This document shows, piece after piece, positions 16,467-23,889 of a stretch of 35,488 nucleotides of DNA. The translations under genes and the position numbers were made by a program. Under the pieces are notes generated by a model. That model worked only from the letters and a program-made list of their open reading frames with translations. It was not told the origin of the DNA and did not search any database. The stretch is from the NCBI GenBank assembly GCA_020847765.1, contig JADLBJ010000033.1:1-35488 (forward strand), given 5' to 3'. This DNA comes from Dehalococcoidia bacterium (lineage in GTDB: Bacteria; Chloroflexota; Dehalococcoidia; Tepidiformales; Tepidiformaceae). Position 1 is the stretch's first letter, and each line of letters opens with the position of its first letter.

Positions 16467-16763
16467 CTCCTCTCCACCTTACAGATGTGTGTGTGAGAAG
16501 GAAGACGATGACGAGCCGCGGGGGACGAAGGGGAAACCGGCAAACAAGCCGCGATTGAATCCAGGAAACGGCCCGGGGGCATGGTCGAGGTGGCGGAAAG
16601 GTGGTGGGCTTCACCTGGGAGTTGGAGCGATTGGCACGATGGCAGGCAGGTGGCGTCTTGCCCCGGATGCCCGGCGCCGGCTGCCGGTTGTGTGGCCTGG
16701 CGGCGGTCCCCCCCGGCTAAGCCGCCAGGAGCCCCGCGGTTCCCCCACAGGGGGCGCCGCCGG
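16467..16763 (-). other. non-coding, GC-rich hairpin-forming leader upstream of obg
   Basis: No convincing gene lies in these 297 bp. Two strong inverted repeats sit nearest the glycosyltransferase stop: CCCCC-ACA-GGGGG at 16742-16754, and a perfect 9-bp arm pair CCTGGCGGC/GCCGCCAGG at 16696-16704 and 16721-16729, whose 16-base loop can form a competing CGGC-TAA-GCCG hairpin. A weaker AGGTG/CACCT pair lies near 16600-16616. Neither strong hairpin is followed by a T run, so they are not classic intrinsic terminators. The stretch may hold the obg promoter and a structured leader; no known riboswitch class could be matched by eye. Confidence 0.4.
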
Positions 16764-17726
16764 TCAATCGCGCGGATGATGCCGGCCGAGGAGGCCCGAG
16801 GGCGACGGCTCTGGCTGGCCTGCCTCGAACAGCAGGTGGCCGCTGAGCGCTGCGAGCTTGTCGAGGGCACCGAGGGCGGAGGCGCCGACCACCAGCGGCA
16901 GCGACTCGGCGCGGGCCTCCAGGCGTCCGCCCAGGCGGATGGCTATGGCGGCGAGGGCCGCCGCGAGGCGACGCTGGTAGGGCAACCGGCGGGCGGTCGC
17001 GCTCACGCGTGCGACGAGCCGGAGGTGGCCACCGTGCCAGCGCACCTGCGGGCGCTCGTGCATGAGCCGTTGCGCTCCCCAGCCATGGCAGACCTGTTTG
17101 GCGAGGAAGAGGCGCAAGTCGCGCTCGTGGGCGTGGTCGACGCGCATGGCGGGGCAGTAGGCGACCTTTGCGCCGGCAAGCTCGGCCAGCAGCCCGAGCT
17201 CGGTGTCGCCCACGCGGCGGTAGCGGTCGTTGAAGCGGAGCCCATTGAAGACGGCGGCCCGCACGGCCAGATTGCGTGTGTCGCACTCCGTGGGGGCCCC
17301 ATGGCGCAGCCGGCGGAGGTGCGCCTGGTACCGTACCTGGACCAGCCGATCGACACGGCTTGTCCCGCTGCTGCCGGAAAAGCCCTGGACGATGTCGGCG
17401 CCGCGGGCAAGGTGGCCGAGCGCGCGGGCGATCCAGCCCTTTTGCACCAGACAATCGGCGTCGGTGAAGAAGAGGACGTCCCCTGTCGCGAGAGGCAGGG
17501 CGCGGTTGCGCGCTGCATAGGCGCCCGGACGAGCCTCATCAGCCACGATGACCCCGGGCGGGAGCGCCGCGAGAGAGGCACGGAACGCGGGCGGCGAGCC
17601 ATTGTCGACGACGATCACCTGGAGAGAGGGCGCTTCCCCTTCGAGCGCGAGCACCGACGTCAGACACGCCAACAGCCGCGGGTCATCCTTGACGGGGATG
17701 ATCACCGAGACTCCGCGTTCAGCCAT
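16764..17726 (-). CDS. family 2 glycosyltransferase
   Basis: 320 residues. The GT-A fold begins VSVIIPVKDD, with DNGS (41-44) in the nucleotide-binding region and the metal-binding DXD-type motif TDAD (88-91) in DVLFFTDADC. The later acceptor-side segment RYRRVGDTELGLLAELAGAKV is typical of GT2 enzymes. A hydrophobic stretch near 255-300 may associate with the membrane. Its start overlaps the end of the UDP-glucose-dehydrogenase-like gene by eight bases, so the two are translated from one message. With the flippase next door, a role in exopolysaccharide or glycolipid assembly is likely; the sugar is unknown. Confidence 0.9.
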   Translation of the reverse strand: MAERGVSVIIPVKDDPRLLACLTSVLALEGEAPSLQVIVVDNGSPPAFRASLAALPPGVIVADEARPGAYAARNRALPLATGDVLFFTDADCLVQKGWIARALGHLARGADIVQGFSGSSGTSRVDRLVQVRYQAHLRRLRHGAPTECDTRNLAVRAAVFNGLRFNDRYRRVGDTELGLLAELAGAKVAYCPAMRVDHAHERDLRLFLAKQVCHGWGAQRLMHERPQVRWHGGHLRLVARVSATARRLPYQRRLAAALAAIAIRLGGRLEARAESLPLVVGASALGALDKLAALSGHLLFEAGQPEPSPSGLLGRHHPRD

Positions 17727-18579
17727 CGGTGGCGACTGGGGCCACGGCGGCGGTCCGGGCGTTGAGCACCTTCATGGCGGCGAGGAGCTCGGCGCCGGGC
17801 AGGCCAGTGGCAGCGGCGAAGGCACCGGCCGCCTCGAGATCCTTCGGCAGGCAACGGCCGGCGAAGGGCGTTCCCGGCCGCGTGCCGTAAGCCGGCTCGC
17901 GCACTGCCAAGGAAGCAGCGGCGAGAGCGGCGGCGGTGACCGCTGGGTCGTCGCCGTGGGCTTCCGCCCAGGCGGCGGCCGTGTTGAAGGCAGTGATCTT
18001 GAGCGCGTTCAGAAGGTTCGCCCAGAGCTTCGCTGTTTCGGCACCCGCAAAGCCGGTCCAGTGTACGGGGCAGGGGAACCGCGCGAAGACCGACGCCATG
18101 AGACACGCAGTGGCCGGCCCGTCGACCGCCGCCACGATCGCTGCCGGGGCGTCTTCCTCAGCGAGGGCGCGGCCTTCGCGACAGAAGGCGGGCTGGTAGC
18201 AGAGGCCCCGCCTGCCGGCGAGCCCGGCCTGCAGGAAGCTCTCGCAGGCACCGGGTGTGAGGGTCGAGCGGACAACTACGACCCCGTGCACGCCTCCAGG
18301 GACGGGTACTGCGGCCGCGACGGCCAGAGCGGCGCGAACGGCACTCAGGTCGAAGCCCGCGGCGGCGGCTGCCGTGCCGACGCAGACGTACACGAGGTCG
18401 CGGGCGTCGCCGTTGTCGGCAGGGAGGTCGGCCATGGCGGCGGCGACGACGTCCCGGTAGGCGACCTGATGACCTCGCCGGGCCAGGGCCGCACCCGTCG
18501 CCCTGCCGACCGGGCCGCAGCCGAGGATGAGGGCGCGCAGCGGCTCTCCGGGTGTGCCGTCGAAGGGTGAACGGGACAT
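17719..18579 (-). CDS. short UDP-glucose/GDP-mannose dehydrogenase-like protein
   Basis: 286 residues, against roughly 390-450 for the family. The N-terminal Rossmann domain is present (LILGCGPVGRATG, VRSTLTPGACE), as is the central helical domain with K194 (NALKITAFN), C243 and D247 (GRCLPKD), matching the catalytic Lys, Cys and Asp of UDP-glucose dehydrogenase. The C-terminal nucleotide-sugar-binding domain is absent. In the usual PEFLxEG motif the first Glu is replaced (QPAFCREG, A131), while the second Glu remains (E135). It may oxidise a different nucleotide sugar, need a partner, or be non-catalytic. It is the first gene of a two-gene unit with the glycosyltransferase and is divergent from the flippase. 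Confidence 0.8.
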   Translation of the reverse strand: MSRSPFDGTPGEPLRALILGCGPVGRATGAALARRGHQVAYRDVVAAAMADLPADNGDARDLVYVCVGTAAAAAGFDLSAVRAALAVAAAVPVPGGVHGVVVVRSTLTPGACESFLQAGLAGRRGLCYQPAFCREGRALAEEDAPAAIVAAVDGPATACLMASVFARFPCPVHWTGFAGAETAKLWANLLNALKITAFNTAAAWAEAHGDDPAVTAAALAAASLAVREPAYGTRPGTPFAGRCLPKDLEAAGAFAAATGLPGAELLAAMKVLNARTAAVAPVATDG

Positions 18580-18669
18580 CGTGCCGGGAAGGTAGCGGCT
18601 GCGGGGGCCGCGGTCGAGCCCGGCATGCGGACGCGCCCGTAGGAGCATGCGCGACTAGCATGACGGGTC

Positions 18670-20022
18670 ATGGACCTCGCCTTCGCAAGCGTCCGGGCGA
18701 TGGCGTACCGCCTCTCGGGCATGGTCGCCTGGGCGATCATCGGCGTCATCACAGCACGGGCGCTGAGCGTGGCGGACCGCGGTCTCTACGCGGCGACCGT
18801 GACCGCCATCGCGGCGATGGGCGGCGTCGGCTCGAACTTCGTGTCGTCTTGCGGGTACTACGTGGCGCGGCGTGGCCGGCCGCCCGCGGAAGTCGCCGCC
18901 GCCGGCTCGCTGCTGGCCGCCGCTGTGGGAACGGTGGCGATGGGGATGGCGGCCGTTGCGGCCATCCTCGTGGACGGCGACAACCGCACCATGGTCCTCC
19001 TCGGCGGGCTGGCGGTGCTACCGACTGTGGCGCGAACGGTGCTGGGGGTCGTCTTTCTGGCGACCCACCAGCTCTGGCGGTTCAACTTCGGTTCCCACGG
19101 GGCGGCCTATGTCGGCCTGGCGGCGATCGTCGTATGGGTGGTTGTGCTCGGGCATCGGACGGCGGAAGCAGCGCTCGTGGCGTGGGTGGCGGGGCAGTAC
19201 ATGTCCTGCGCCATCATGCTGTTCATGGCACGGCATTGGTGGCACGGTTTCGTGCACTGGCCGCGCGGCGAGCTCCTCCGCGGCATTGTCGCCTTCGGGT
19301 CGCTCACGGGCCTGGGGGGACTGGTCTCGCTGGCTAACCAGCGGGCTGACCTTTTCATGGTTGCCGCGCTCGACGGCAAGGCCGGTGCCGGGCTCTACGC
19401 CTCGGCGGTGGCCGTCGGCGAGGGCCTGCTCCTCTTCTCCGCCGGCATCGCGGTCGCCTCCTACCGGAGCGTCGGGTCGCTGCCGGCGGCGGAGGCGGCG
19501 CGCCTGGCTGCGGCCGGTGTGCGCCACACCCTCTTCATCGTCCTCGTCGTGGGTGCCGTTGCCTTCGCGCTCGCGCCCTACGCCGTCGAACTCCTGTTTG
19601 GGCCCCGCTACGGGGCAGCCGGCGATTCCCTGCGGGTGCTGTGCGTGGCGGCGGCGGCCTATTCGCCGCAGGGGCTGCTGGGCACCTATTTCACGGTGCA
19701 GCAGGGCCGGCCCTGGGTCTCCGTCTCACTCGGCGCCCTTTCCTGTGGGATAGACGTCGGCCTGAGTGCTCTGCTCATTCCACAGCTGGGATTCATCGGC
19801 GGCGCCTGGGCGACGCTCGCCAGCTACGCGACTGCGACGACGGTCTATCTGGCGGCCTTTCGCGCGGTCAGCGGCCTGCCGCTGGCAGACATCCTCGTCG
19901 TGCGACGCGGCGAGCTGGCGGCCTACCTCCGCTCAGCCCGGGCGCTTGCGCGCGGGGCGTGGAGGACGCGGCCGCTGCCGGCGAGCGAGTCCGGCCCCGA
20001 GGCGGTCGCCGGTGGACGCTGA
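18670..20022 (+). CDS. Wzx-type polysaccharide flippase (MOP superfamily)
   Basis: 450 residues, almost entirely hydrophobic, with about 12 predicted membrane helices. The opening (GMVAWAIIGVITARALSVADRGLYAATVT) and the middle segment LANQRADLFMVAALDGKAGAGLYASAVAVGEG are typical of polysaccharide exporters of the MOP superfamily, as is FGPRYGAAGDSLRVL after the central helices. Function by family: it flips undecaprenyl-linked oligosaccharide across the cytoplasmic membrane. The C-terminal 50 residues are basic and cytoplasmic. No clear Shine-Dalgarno is seen before the ATG; M11 is an alternative start. It is divergent from the sugar dehydrogenase/glycosyltransferase pair. Confidence 0.88.
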   Translation: MDLAFASVRAMAYRLSGMVAWAIIGVITARALSVADRGLYAATVTAIAAMGGVGSNFVSSCGYYVARRGRPPAEVAAAGSLLAAAVGTVAMGMAAVAAILVDGDNRTMVLLGGLAVLPTVARTVLGVVFLATHQLWRFNFGSHGAAYVGLAAIVVWVVVLGHRTAEAALVAWVAGQYMSCAIMLFMARHWWHGFVHWPRGELLRGIVAFGSLTGLGGLVSLANQRADLFMVAALDGKAGAGLYASAVAVGEGLLLFSAGIAVASYRSVGSLPAAEAARLAAAGVRHTLFIVLVVGAVAFALAPYAVELLFGPRYGAAGDSLRVLCVAAAAYSPQGLLGTYFTVQQGRPWVSVSLGALSCGIDVGLSALLIPQLGFIGGAWATLASYATATTVYLAAFRAVSGLPLADILVVRRGELAAYLRSARALARGAWRTRPLPASESGPEAVAGGR

Positions 20023-20027
20023 CGACG

Positions 20028-20909
20028 TCAGCGGCGGAGTGGGGCCGGCTGCGCGCCGGTGTCGGGCTCCTGGCGCGCGCGAAGGCGGCGCCTGAGCTGG
20101 CGGCGAAGGCTCCATTCCCGGCCGCCGGCCGCGATCTCCCGCCGTTCGAAGGCCACCAGGGCGAAGGCGAAGAGGGCGAGAGCGACCGCCAGCAGGCCGC
20201 CGGCACGCACCCAGTCGAAGCCGTGCAAGAGGACGTGACTGCCGTCGCCCCAGTAGAAGGGGGACGCACGCCGCAGGTTCGAAAGGCTCTCGACGGCCGC
20301 ACCGAGGGTGTTCAGGAAGTAGCCCGCGACGACAGCGCCTATTGTCAGGGTGGCGGCGGCCGAACGCGTGGGCAGGGCGGCGGCCAGCAGCAGCGCCAGG
20401 CCGAGGAAGACCAGCGTCACCGGCAGCATGTTCGCCATGCCCTCGGCGATGCGCCCGTAGCCCAGCGGGAAGCCGACGAACGGCTTCGAGAGGAAGAAGC
20501 CGGCGAAGCCGAGGATGCAGGCGGCGACCAGTGCGAGGACGATTCCCACCGCCTTCTCGGCCATAACCCGCCAGCGCTTCACGGGGAGGGCGAGGAGGAG
20601 GTCGAGCGTGCCGGCACTCTCCTCCCCGGCCAGCACACCCGTGCCGGCGATGATCGCGACGGTGATGAGGAGGAGGGGGATCCACGAGAAGAACTCGGCG
20701 GCGAGGAAGCCCTCCGGACTGGCGAGGGATCCTGCCTCGCCAATCAGGCCCTTGAAGACGTCCGGGTATTCGAAGTTCGCCAGCTGGTCGCGGTATTCGG
20801 GGTAGACGAAGATGTCCATCGTCGCGACCAGGGCGACGACCAGAGCAACGGAGAGGACCGCGAGCCGCAGGTCGCGCAGGGTCTTGCGGGCGATGGCGAA
20901 GCGGCTCAT
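20028..20909 (-). CDS. ABC-2 type transporter permease
   Basis: 293 residues with about six membrane helices. After an N-terminal MSRFAIARKTLRDLRLAVLS amphipathic/first-helix region, a large loop (about 38-70) precedes the helix pair with the conserved GVLAGEESAGTLDLLLALPVKR coupling segment. This is typical of ABC-2 permeases that take one ATPase partner. The C-terminal tail is basic. The start overlaps the stop of the ATPase gene (ATGA), so they are coupled. Function: export of an unidentified substrate, probably a drug, lipid or peptide. It ends five bases from the convergent flippase gene. Confidence 0.9.
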   Translation of the reverse strand: MSRFAIARKTLRDLRLAVLSVALVVALVATMDIFVYPEYRDQLANFEYPDVFKGLIGEAGSLASPEGFLAAEFFSWIPLLLITVAIIAGTGVLAGEESAGTLDLLLALPVKRWRVMAEKAVGIVLALVAACILGFAGFFLSKPFVGFPLGYGRIAEGMANMLPVTLVFLGLALLLAAALPTRSAAATLTIGAVVAGYFLNTLGAAVESLSNLRRASPFYWGDGSHVLLHGFDWVRAGGLLAVALALFAFALVAFERREIAAGGREWSLRRQLRRRLRARQEPDTGAQPAPLRR

Positions 20910-21808
20910 GCGGCACTTTCCCGGTAGTAGCCGAGCAGTACCTCGTCGAGAGTCGGTTGCTCGGTGCGCAGGTCGAGCACGTGGTGGGGGGCGATCGCCT
21001 TGAGCAGCGCGTCGATCTCTCCCGTCACCTCGAACTCAAGCGTGGGCGGCGCGCGCCGGATCTCACGCACGCCGGGGAGGGCGAAGGCCGCAGGGGGCGG
21101 CGGCTCGCCGGCGAAGCTGACCTCCACATGGCGCAGGGCGCGCCCCTTCAGCTGGGCGACAGGTTCGACGGCCACCAGCCGGCCCGCGCGCAGGATGGCC
21201 ACGCGCTGACAGATCTGCTCGACTTCGCTCATGACGTGGGAGGAGAAGAAGACGGTCGCGCCTCGCGTCGCTTCGGCGGTCAGCAGCTGCCAGACGGCGT
21301 GCTGCATGATCGGGTCGAGACCGGAGGTTGGCTCGTCGAGCAGGAGGAGGGGCGGGCGCCCGAGGAGGGCGAGGAGGAGGCCGAGCTTCTGGCGGTTGCC
21401 CTTCGAGTAGGTGCTGACGCGGCGGTCGAGGTCGAGGTCGAGCGTCCGGGCAAGAGAGCCGAGGTGGGCGTCGTCGGCGGGGATGCCGCGCACGGCAGCG
21501 ACGAACTCCGCCGTCTGGCGCCCTGTGAGCCCGGGGTAGAGGCGCAGGTCGCCCGCCAGGTAGCCGGTCCTGGCGCGAACGAGGTGGGACTCGCGGCGGC
21601 AATCGTGGCCCAGCACGCTTGCGTGCCCCGCGCTCGGGCGGATCAGGTCGAGGAGCAGCCGGATGGTTGTGCTCGTGCCCGCGCCGTTAGGGCCGAGAAA
21701 GCCGAAGATCTCGCCGCGCTCCACGGTGAGGGTGAGGCCGCGCAGGGCCTCCTGCCGGCCATACGACTTGGCCATGCCCTCGATCAGGATCGCGTTCATC
21801 TCGTTCAT
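20906..21808 (-). CDS. ABC transporter ATPase with Walker A Lys replaced by Thr
   Basis: 300 residues. The nucleotide-binding domain carries a Walker A of GPNGAGTST (39-47), where the invariant lysine is T45 (codon ACG at 21674-21676; AAG would restore Lys). The rest looks intact: GYLAGDLRLYPGLTGRQ as the Q-loop region of this subfamily, the signature YSKGNRQKLGL, Walker B LLLLDEPTSGLD with the catalytic Glu, and the SSH switch histidine. The C-terminal about 80 residues are the usual extension of BcrA/CcmA-like ATPases. The lysine contacts ATP phosphates and its loss normally abolishes hydrolysis. A real inactive subunit, a single-base error or an unusual enzyme are all possible. It is coupled to the permease. 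Confidence 0.9.
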   Translation of the reverse strand: MNEMNAILIEGMAKSYGRQEALRGLTLTVERGEIFGFLGPNGAGTSTTIRLLLDLIRPSAGHASVLGHDCRRESHLVRARTGYLAGDLRLYPGLTGRQTAEFVAAVRGIPADDAHLGSLARTLDLDLDRRVSTYSKGNRQKLGLLLALLGRPPLLLLDEPTSGLDPIMQHAVWQLLTAEATRGATVFFSSHVMSEVEQICQRVAILRAGRLVAVEPVAQLKGRALRHVEVSFAGEPPPPAAFALPGVREIRRAPPTLEFEVTGEIDALLKAIAPHHVLDLRTEQPTLDEVLLGYYRESAA

Positions 21809-21902
21809 GCTACGCCCGAGTTCGTGGGCAGGAGGAGCGCCACGCGGTCCCCGAAATCGCGTCCGGCGGGCCGGGAAGACTATTTGGCCGGGGCGGAAGG
21901 CA

Positions 21903-23861
21903 CTACTCCCCGCCCGCAGGCGAGGGGCTGAGTTCGCCGGTGCGGCGACGCGCGACTGCCACGTCCTCGCCCAGGATCTCGTCCGCGTGGGCGGCCCGCT
22001 CCTTTTCGTAGGTCATGCGGTAGAGGTTTGCGTAGACGCCGTTCTTGGCCAGAAGCTCGTCGTGCGAGCCGATCTCGACGACGCTGCCCCTGTCGAGCAC
22101 GACGATCCGGTCTGCCTCGCGGATGGTGGAGAGCCGATGGGCGATGACAAAGCTCGTGCGGTCTTTGAGGAGCTCGCGCAATGCGCGCTGGATGATGACC
22201 TCGGTCTGCGTGTCGACGTAGGCGGTGGCCTCGTCGAGCACGAGGATGCGGGGGGAGGCGAGGATCGCGCGGGCGAAGCTGATCAGCTGCCGCTGGCCGA
22301 CGGAGAGGTTCTGGCCGCGCTGCTGGAGAACCGTGTCGTAGCCGTTTTCCAGGCGGACGACGAAGTCGTGGGCGCCGACGGCCCGGGCGGCCGCCTCGAC
22401 GGCTTCCTGGGTCGCTTCGGGCCGGCCATAGGCGATGTTCTCGCGCACCGTGCCGCTGAAGAGGTACGGGTTCTGGAGGACGACGCCCATGTGCCGCGTG
22501 AGCGAGCGCCGTTTGACGTCGCGGATGTCATGGCCGTCGACGCGGATCGCGCCGCCCGTGACCTCGTAGCCGCGCGAGACGAGCGACGTGATCGTCGTTT
22601 TGCCGGCTCCCGTATGGCCGACGAAAGCGATCGTCTCGCCGGGGCGCACGTGCAGATCGACGTCCTGCAGGACAGGGATGCCTTCGACGTAGTGGAAGGC
22701 CACGTGGTCGAAGTCGACGCGCCCCTCGACCTGCTCGAGCTCGACGGCGTCCGGCTTGTCCTGGATGCGGGAGGGGGTGTCCAGCACCTCGAAGATGCGC
22801 TCGGCGCCAGCCATCGCGCGCTGGAACATGGTGTACTGCAGCACCAGGTCTCGGATCGGGTCGAAGAAGCGGCCGACGTAGATGGTGAACGCGGTGATGA
22901 CTGCGAAGAGGTTGGGGATGTCGACCGTGTCGCCGTTGATCGCGCGCATGCCGCCGACGATGATCACTGCCGCCGTGGCGATCGCCACCGCGAGCTCGAT
23001 CACGGGCATGACGGCGGCGCTGAGGAGGCCCGCCCAGATGTTGGCGTTGCGGTTGTCTTGGTTGAGGGCGTCGAAGCGACGGCTGTTCTCGCCCTCGCGC
23101 GACATGGACTGGACGGCGCGCACGCCGGACACGTTCTCAGCCAGCGTGCCATAGAGCGCGCTCAGCTTGACGCGCACGTTCACGAAGGCCTGGCGGGCAT
23201 GCTTCGACCAGACGACCATCACGAGCACGAGCGGCGGGATGACGACGAAGGTCATGAGCGCCAGCTGCCAGTCGAGCGCGAGGAGCACGCCAACGACGAC
23301 GACGATGCCAACGATGTTCGAGAGCGACGTCAGCGAGCCCGTGGTAAGGAGGTCCTGGACGACCTGGACGTCACTGGTCAGGCGACTGATCATGCGCCCG
23401 ACCTCCATCTCGTCATAGAAGCTGAGCGAAAGGCTCTGCATGTGTTCGTACATCTCGGTGCGGAGCTTGAGCAGGATGCGCGTTCCCATCCAGGAGGTGA
23501 CGAGCTGTTGGACGAACGAGGCGAGCCACTGGACGAAGGCGAGGCCGGCCATGACGCCGAGCAGGAGGAAGACGCGGTTCTGGTCGTGCTCGATGCCGGC
23601 TTTGACGGTTAGGCCGACGAGCAGGGGCTGGATGAAGCTGGTGGCGGCGGCGACGACCATCATCGCGAAGGCGACGATCGCGTTGACGCGGTACTCCAGC
23701 AGGTAGGGAAGCACGCGCCGGGCGACGTCGGCGTCGTAGACCTTGCCGAGGTATTCCTCGTCCCAGCCGTCGGCCGTGCGGGCGCCGCGCGGTCCGTTCG
23801 CCTGGCCGCCGAGGCCCTGGCTCCAGCCGCCGGCCCCGGCCCCTCCTCCCCAGAAGCCCAT
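21903..23861 (-). CDS. ABC exporter half-transporter, catalytic-site subunit
   Basis: 652 residues from the ATG at 23861, which has an AGAGGT ribosome site. A Gly-rich N-terminal tail precedes six membrane helices (about 60-340), then an ATPase domain with Walker A GHTGAGKTT, Walker B LVLDEATAYVD (catalytic E544) and the H-loop H575 in IAHRLST. The signature is LSVGQ, not LSGGQ. Its partner gene upstream has the opposite pattern, so the two probably form a heterodimer in which this subunit gives the working Walker sites and the partner gives the canonical signature. Function by family: multidrug or lipid export. The gene follows its partner by 28 bp. A charged tail of about 35 residues ends the protein. 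Confidence 0.92.
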   Translation of the reverse strand: MGFWGGGAGAGGWSQGLGGQANGPRGARTADGWDEEYLGKVYDADVARRVLPYLLEYRVNAIVAFAMMVVAAATSFIQPLLVGLTVKAGIEHDQNRVFLLLGVMAGLAFVQWLASFVQQLVTSWMGTRILLKLRTEMYEHMQSLSLSFYDEMEVGRMISRLTSDVQVVQDLLTTGSLTSLSNIVGIVVVVGVLLALDWQLALMTFVVIPPLVLVMVVWSKHARQAFVNVRVKLSALYGTLAENVSGVRAVQSMSREGENSRRFDALNQDNRNANIWAGLLSAAVMPVIELAVAIATAAVIIVGGMRAINGDTVDIPNLFAVITAFTIYVGRFFDPIRDLVLQYTMFQRAMAGAERIFEVLDTPSRIQDKPDAVELEQVEGRVDFDHVAFHYVEGIPVLQDVDLHVRPGETIAFVGHTGAGKTTITSLVSRGYEVTGGAIRVDGHDIRDVKRRSLTRHMGVVLQNPYLFSGTVRENIAYGRPEATQEAVEAAARAVGAHDFVVRLENGYDTVLQQRGQNLSVGQRQLISFARAILASPRILVLDEATAYVDTQTEVIIQRALRELLKDRTSFVIAHRLSTIREADRIVVLDRGSVVEIGSHDELLAKNGVYANLYRMTYEKERAAHADEILGEDVAVARRRTGELSPSPAGGE

Positions 23862-23889
23862 GGCTACCTCTTTCCTTTCGTGCGCGCGT

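Noticed and set aside
16735-16747. Leftward TGGGGGAACCGCG resembling the T-box antiterminator core GGGTGGNACCGCG.
   Set aside because: Two mismatches to the core, no specifier or Stem I region, and the downstream gene (obg) is not a T-box target, so chance in GC-rich DNA is more likely.
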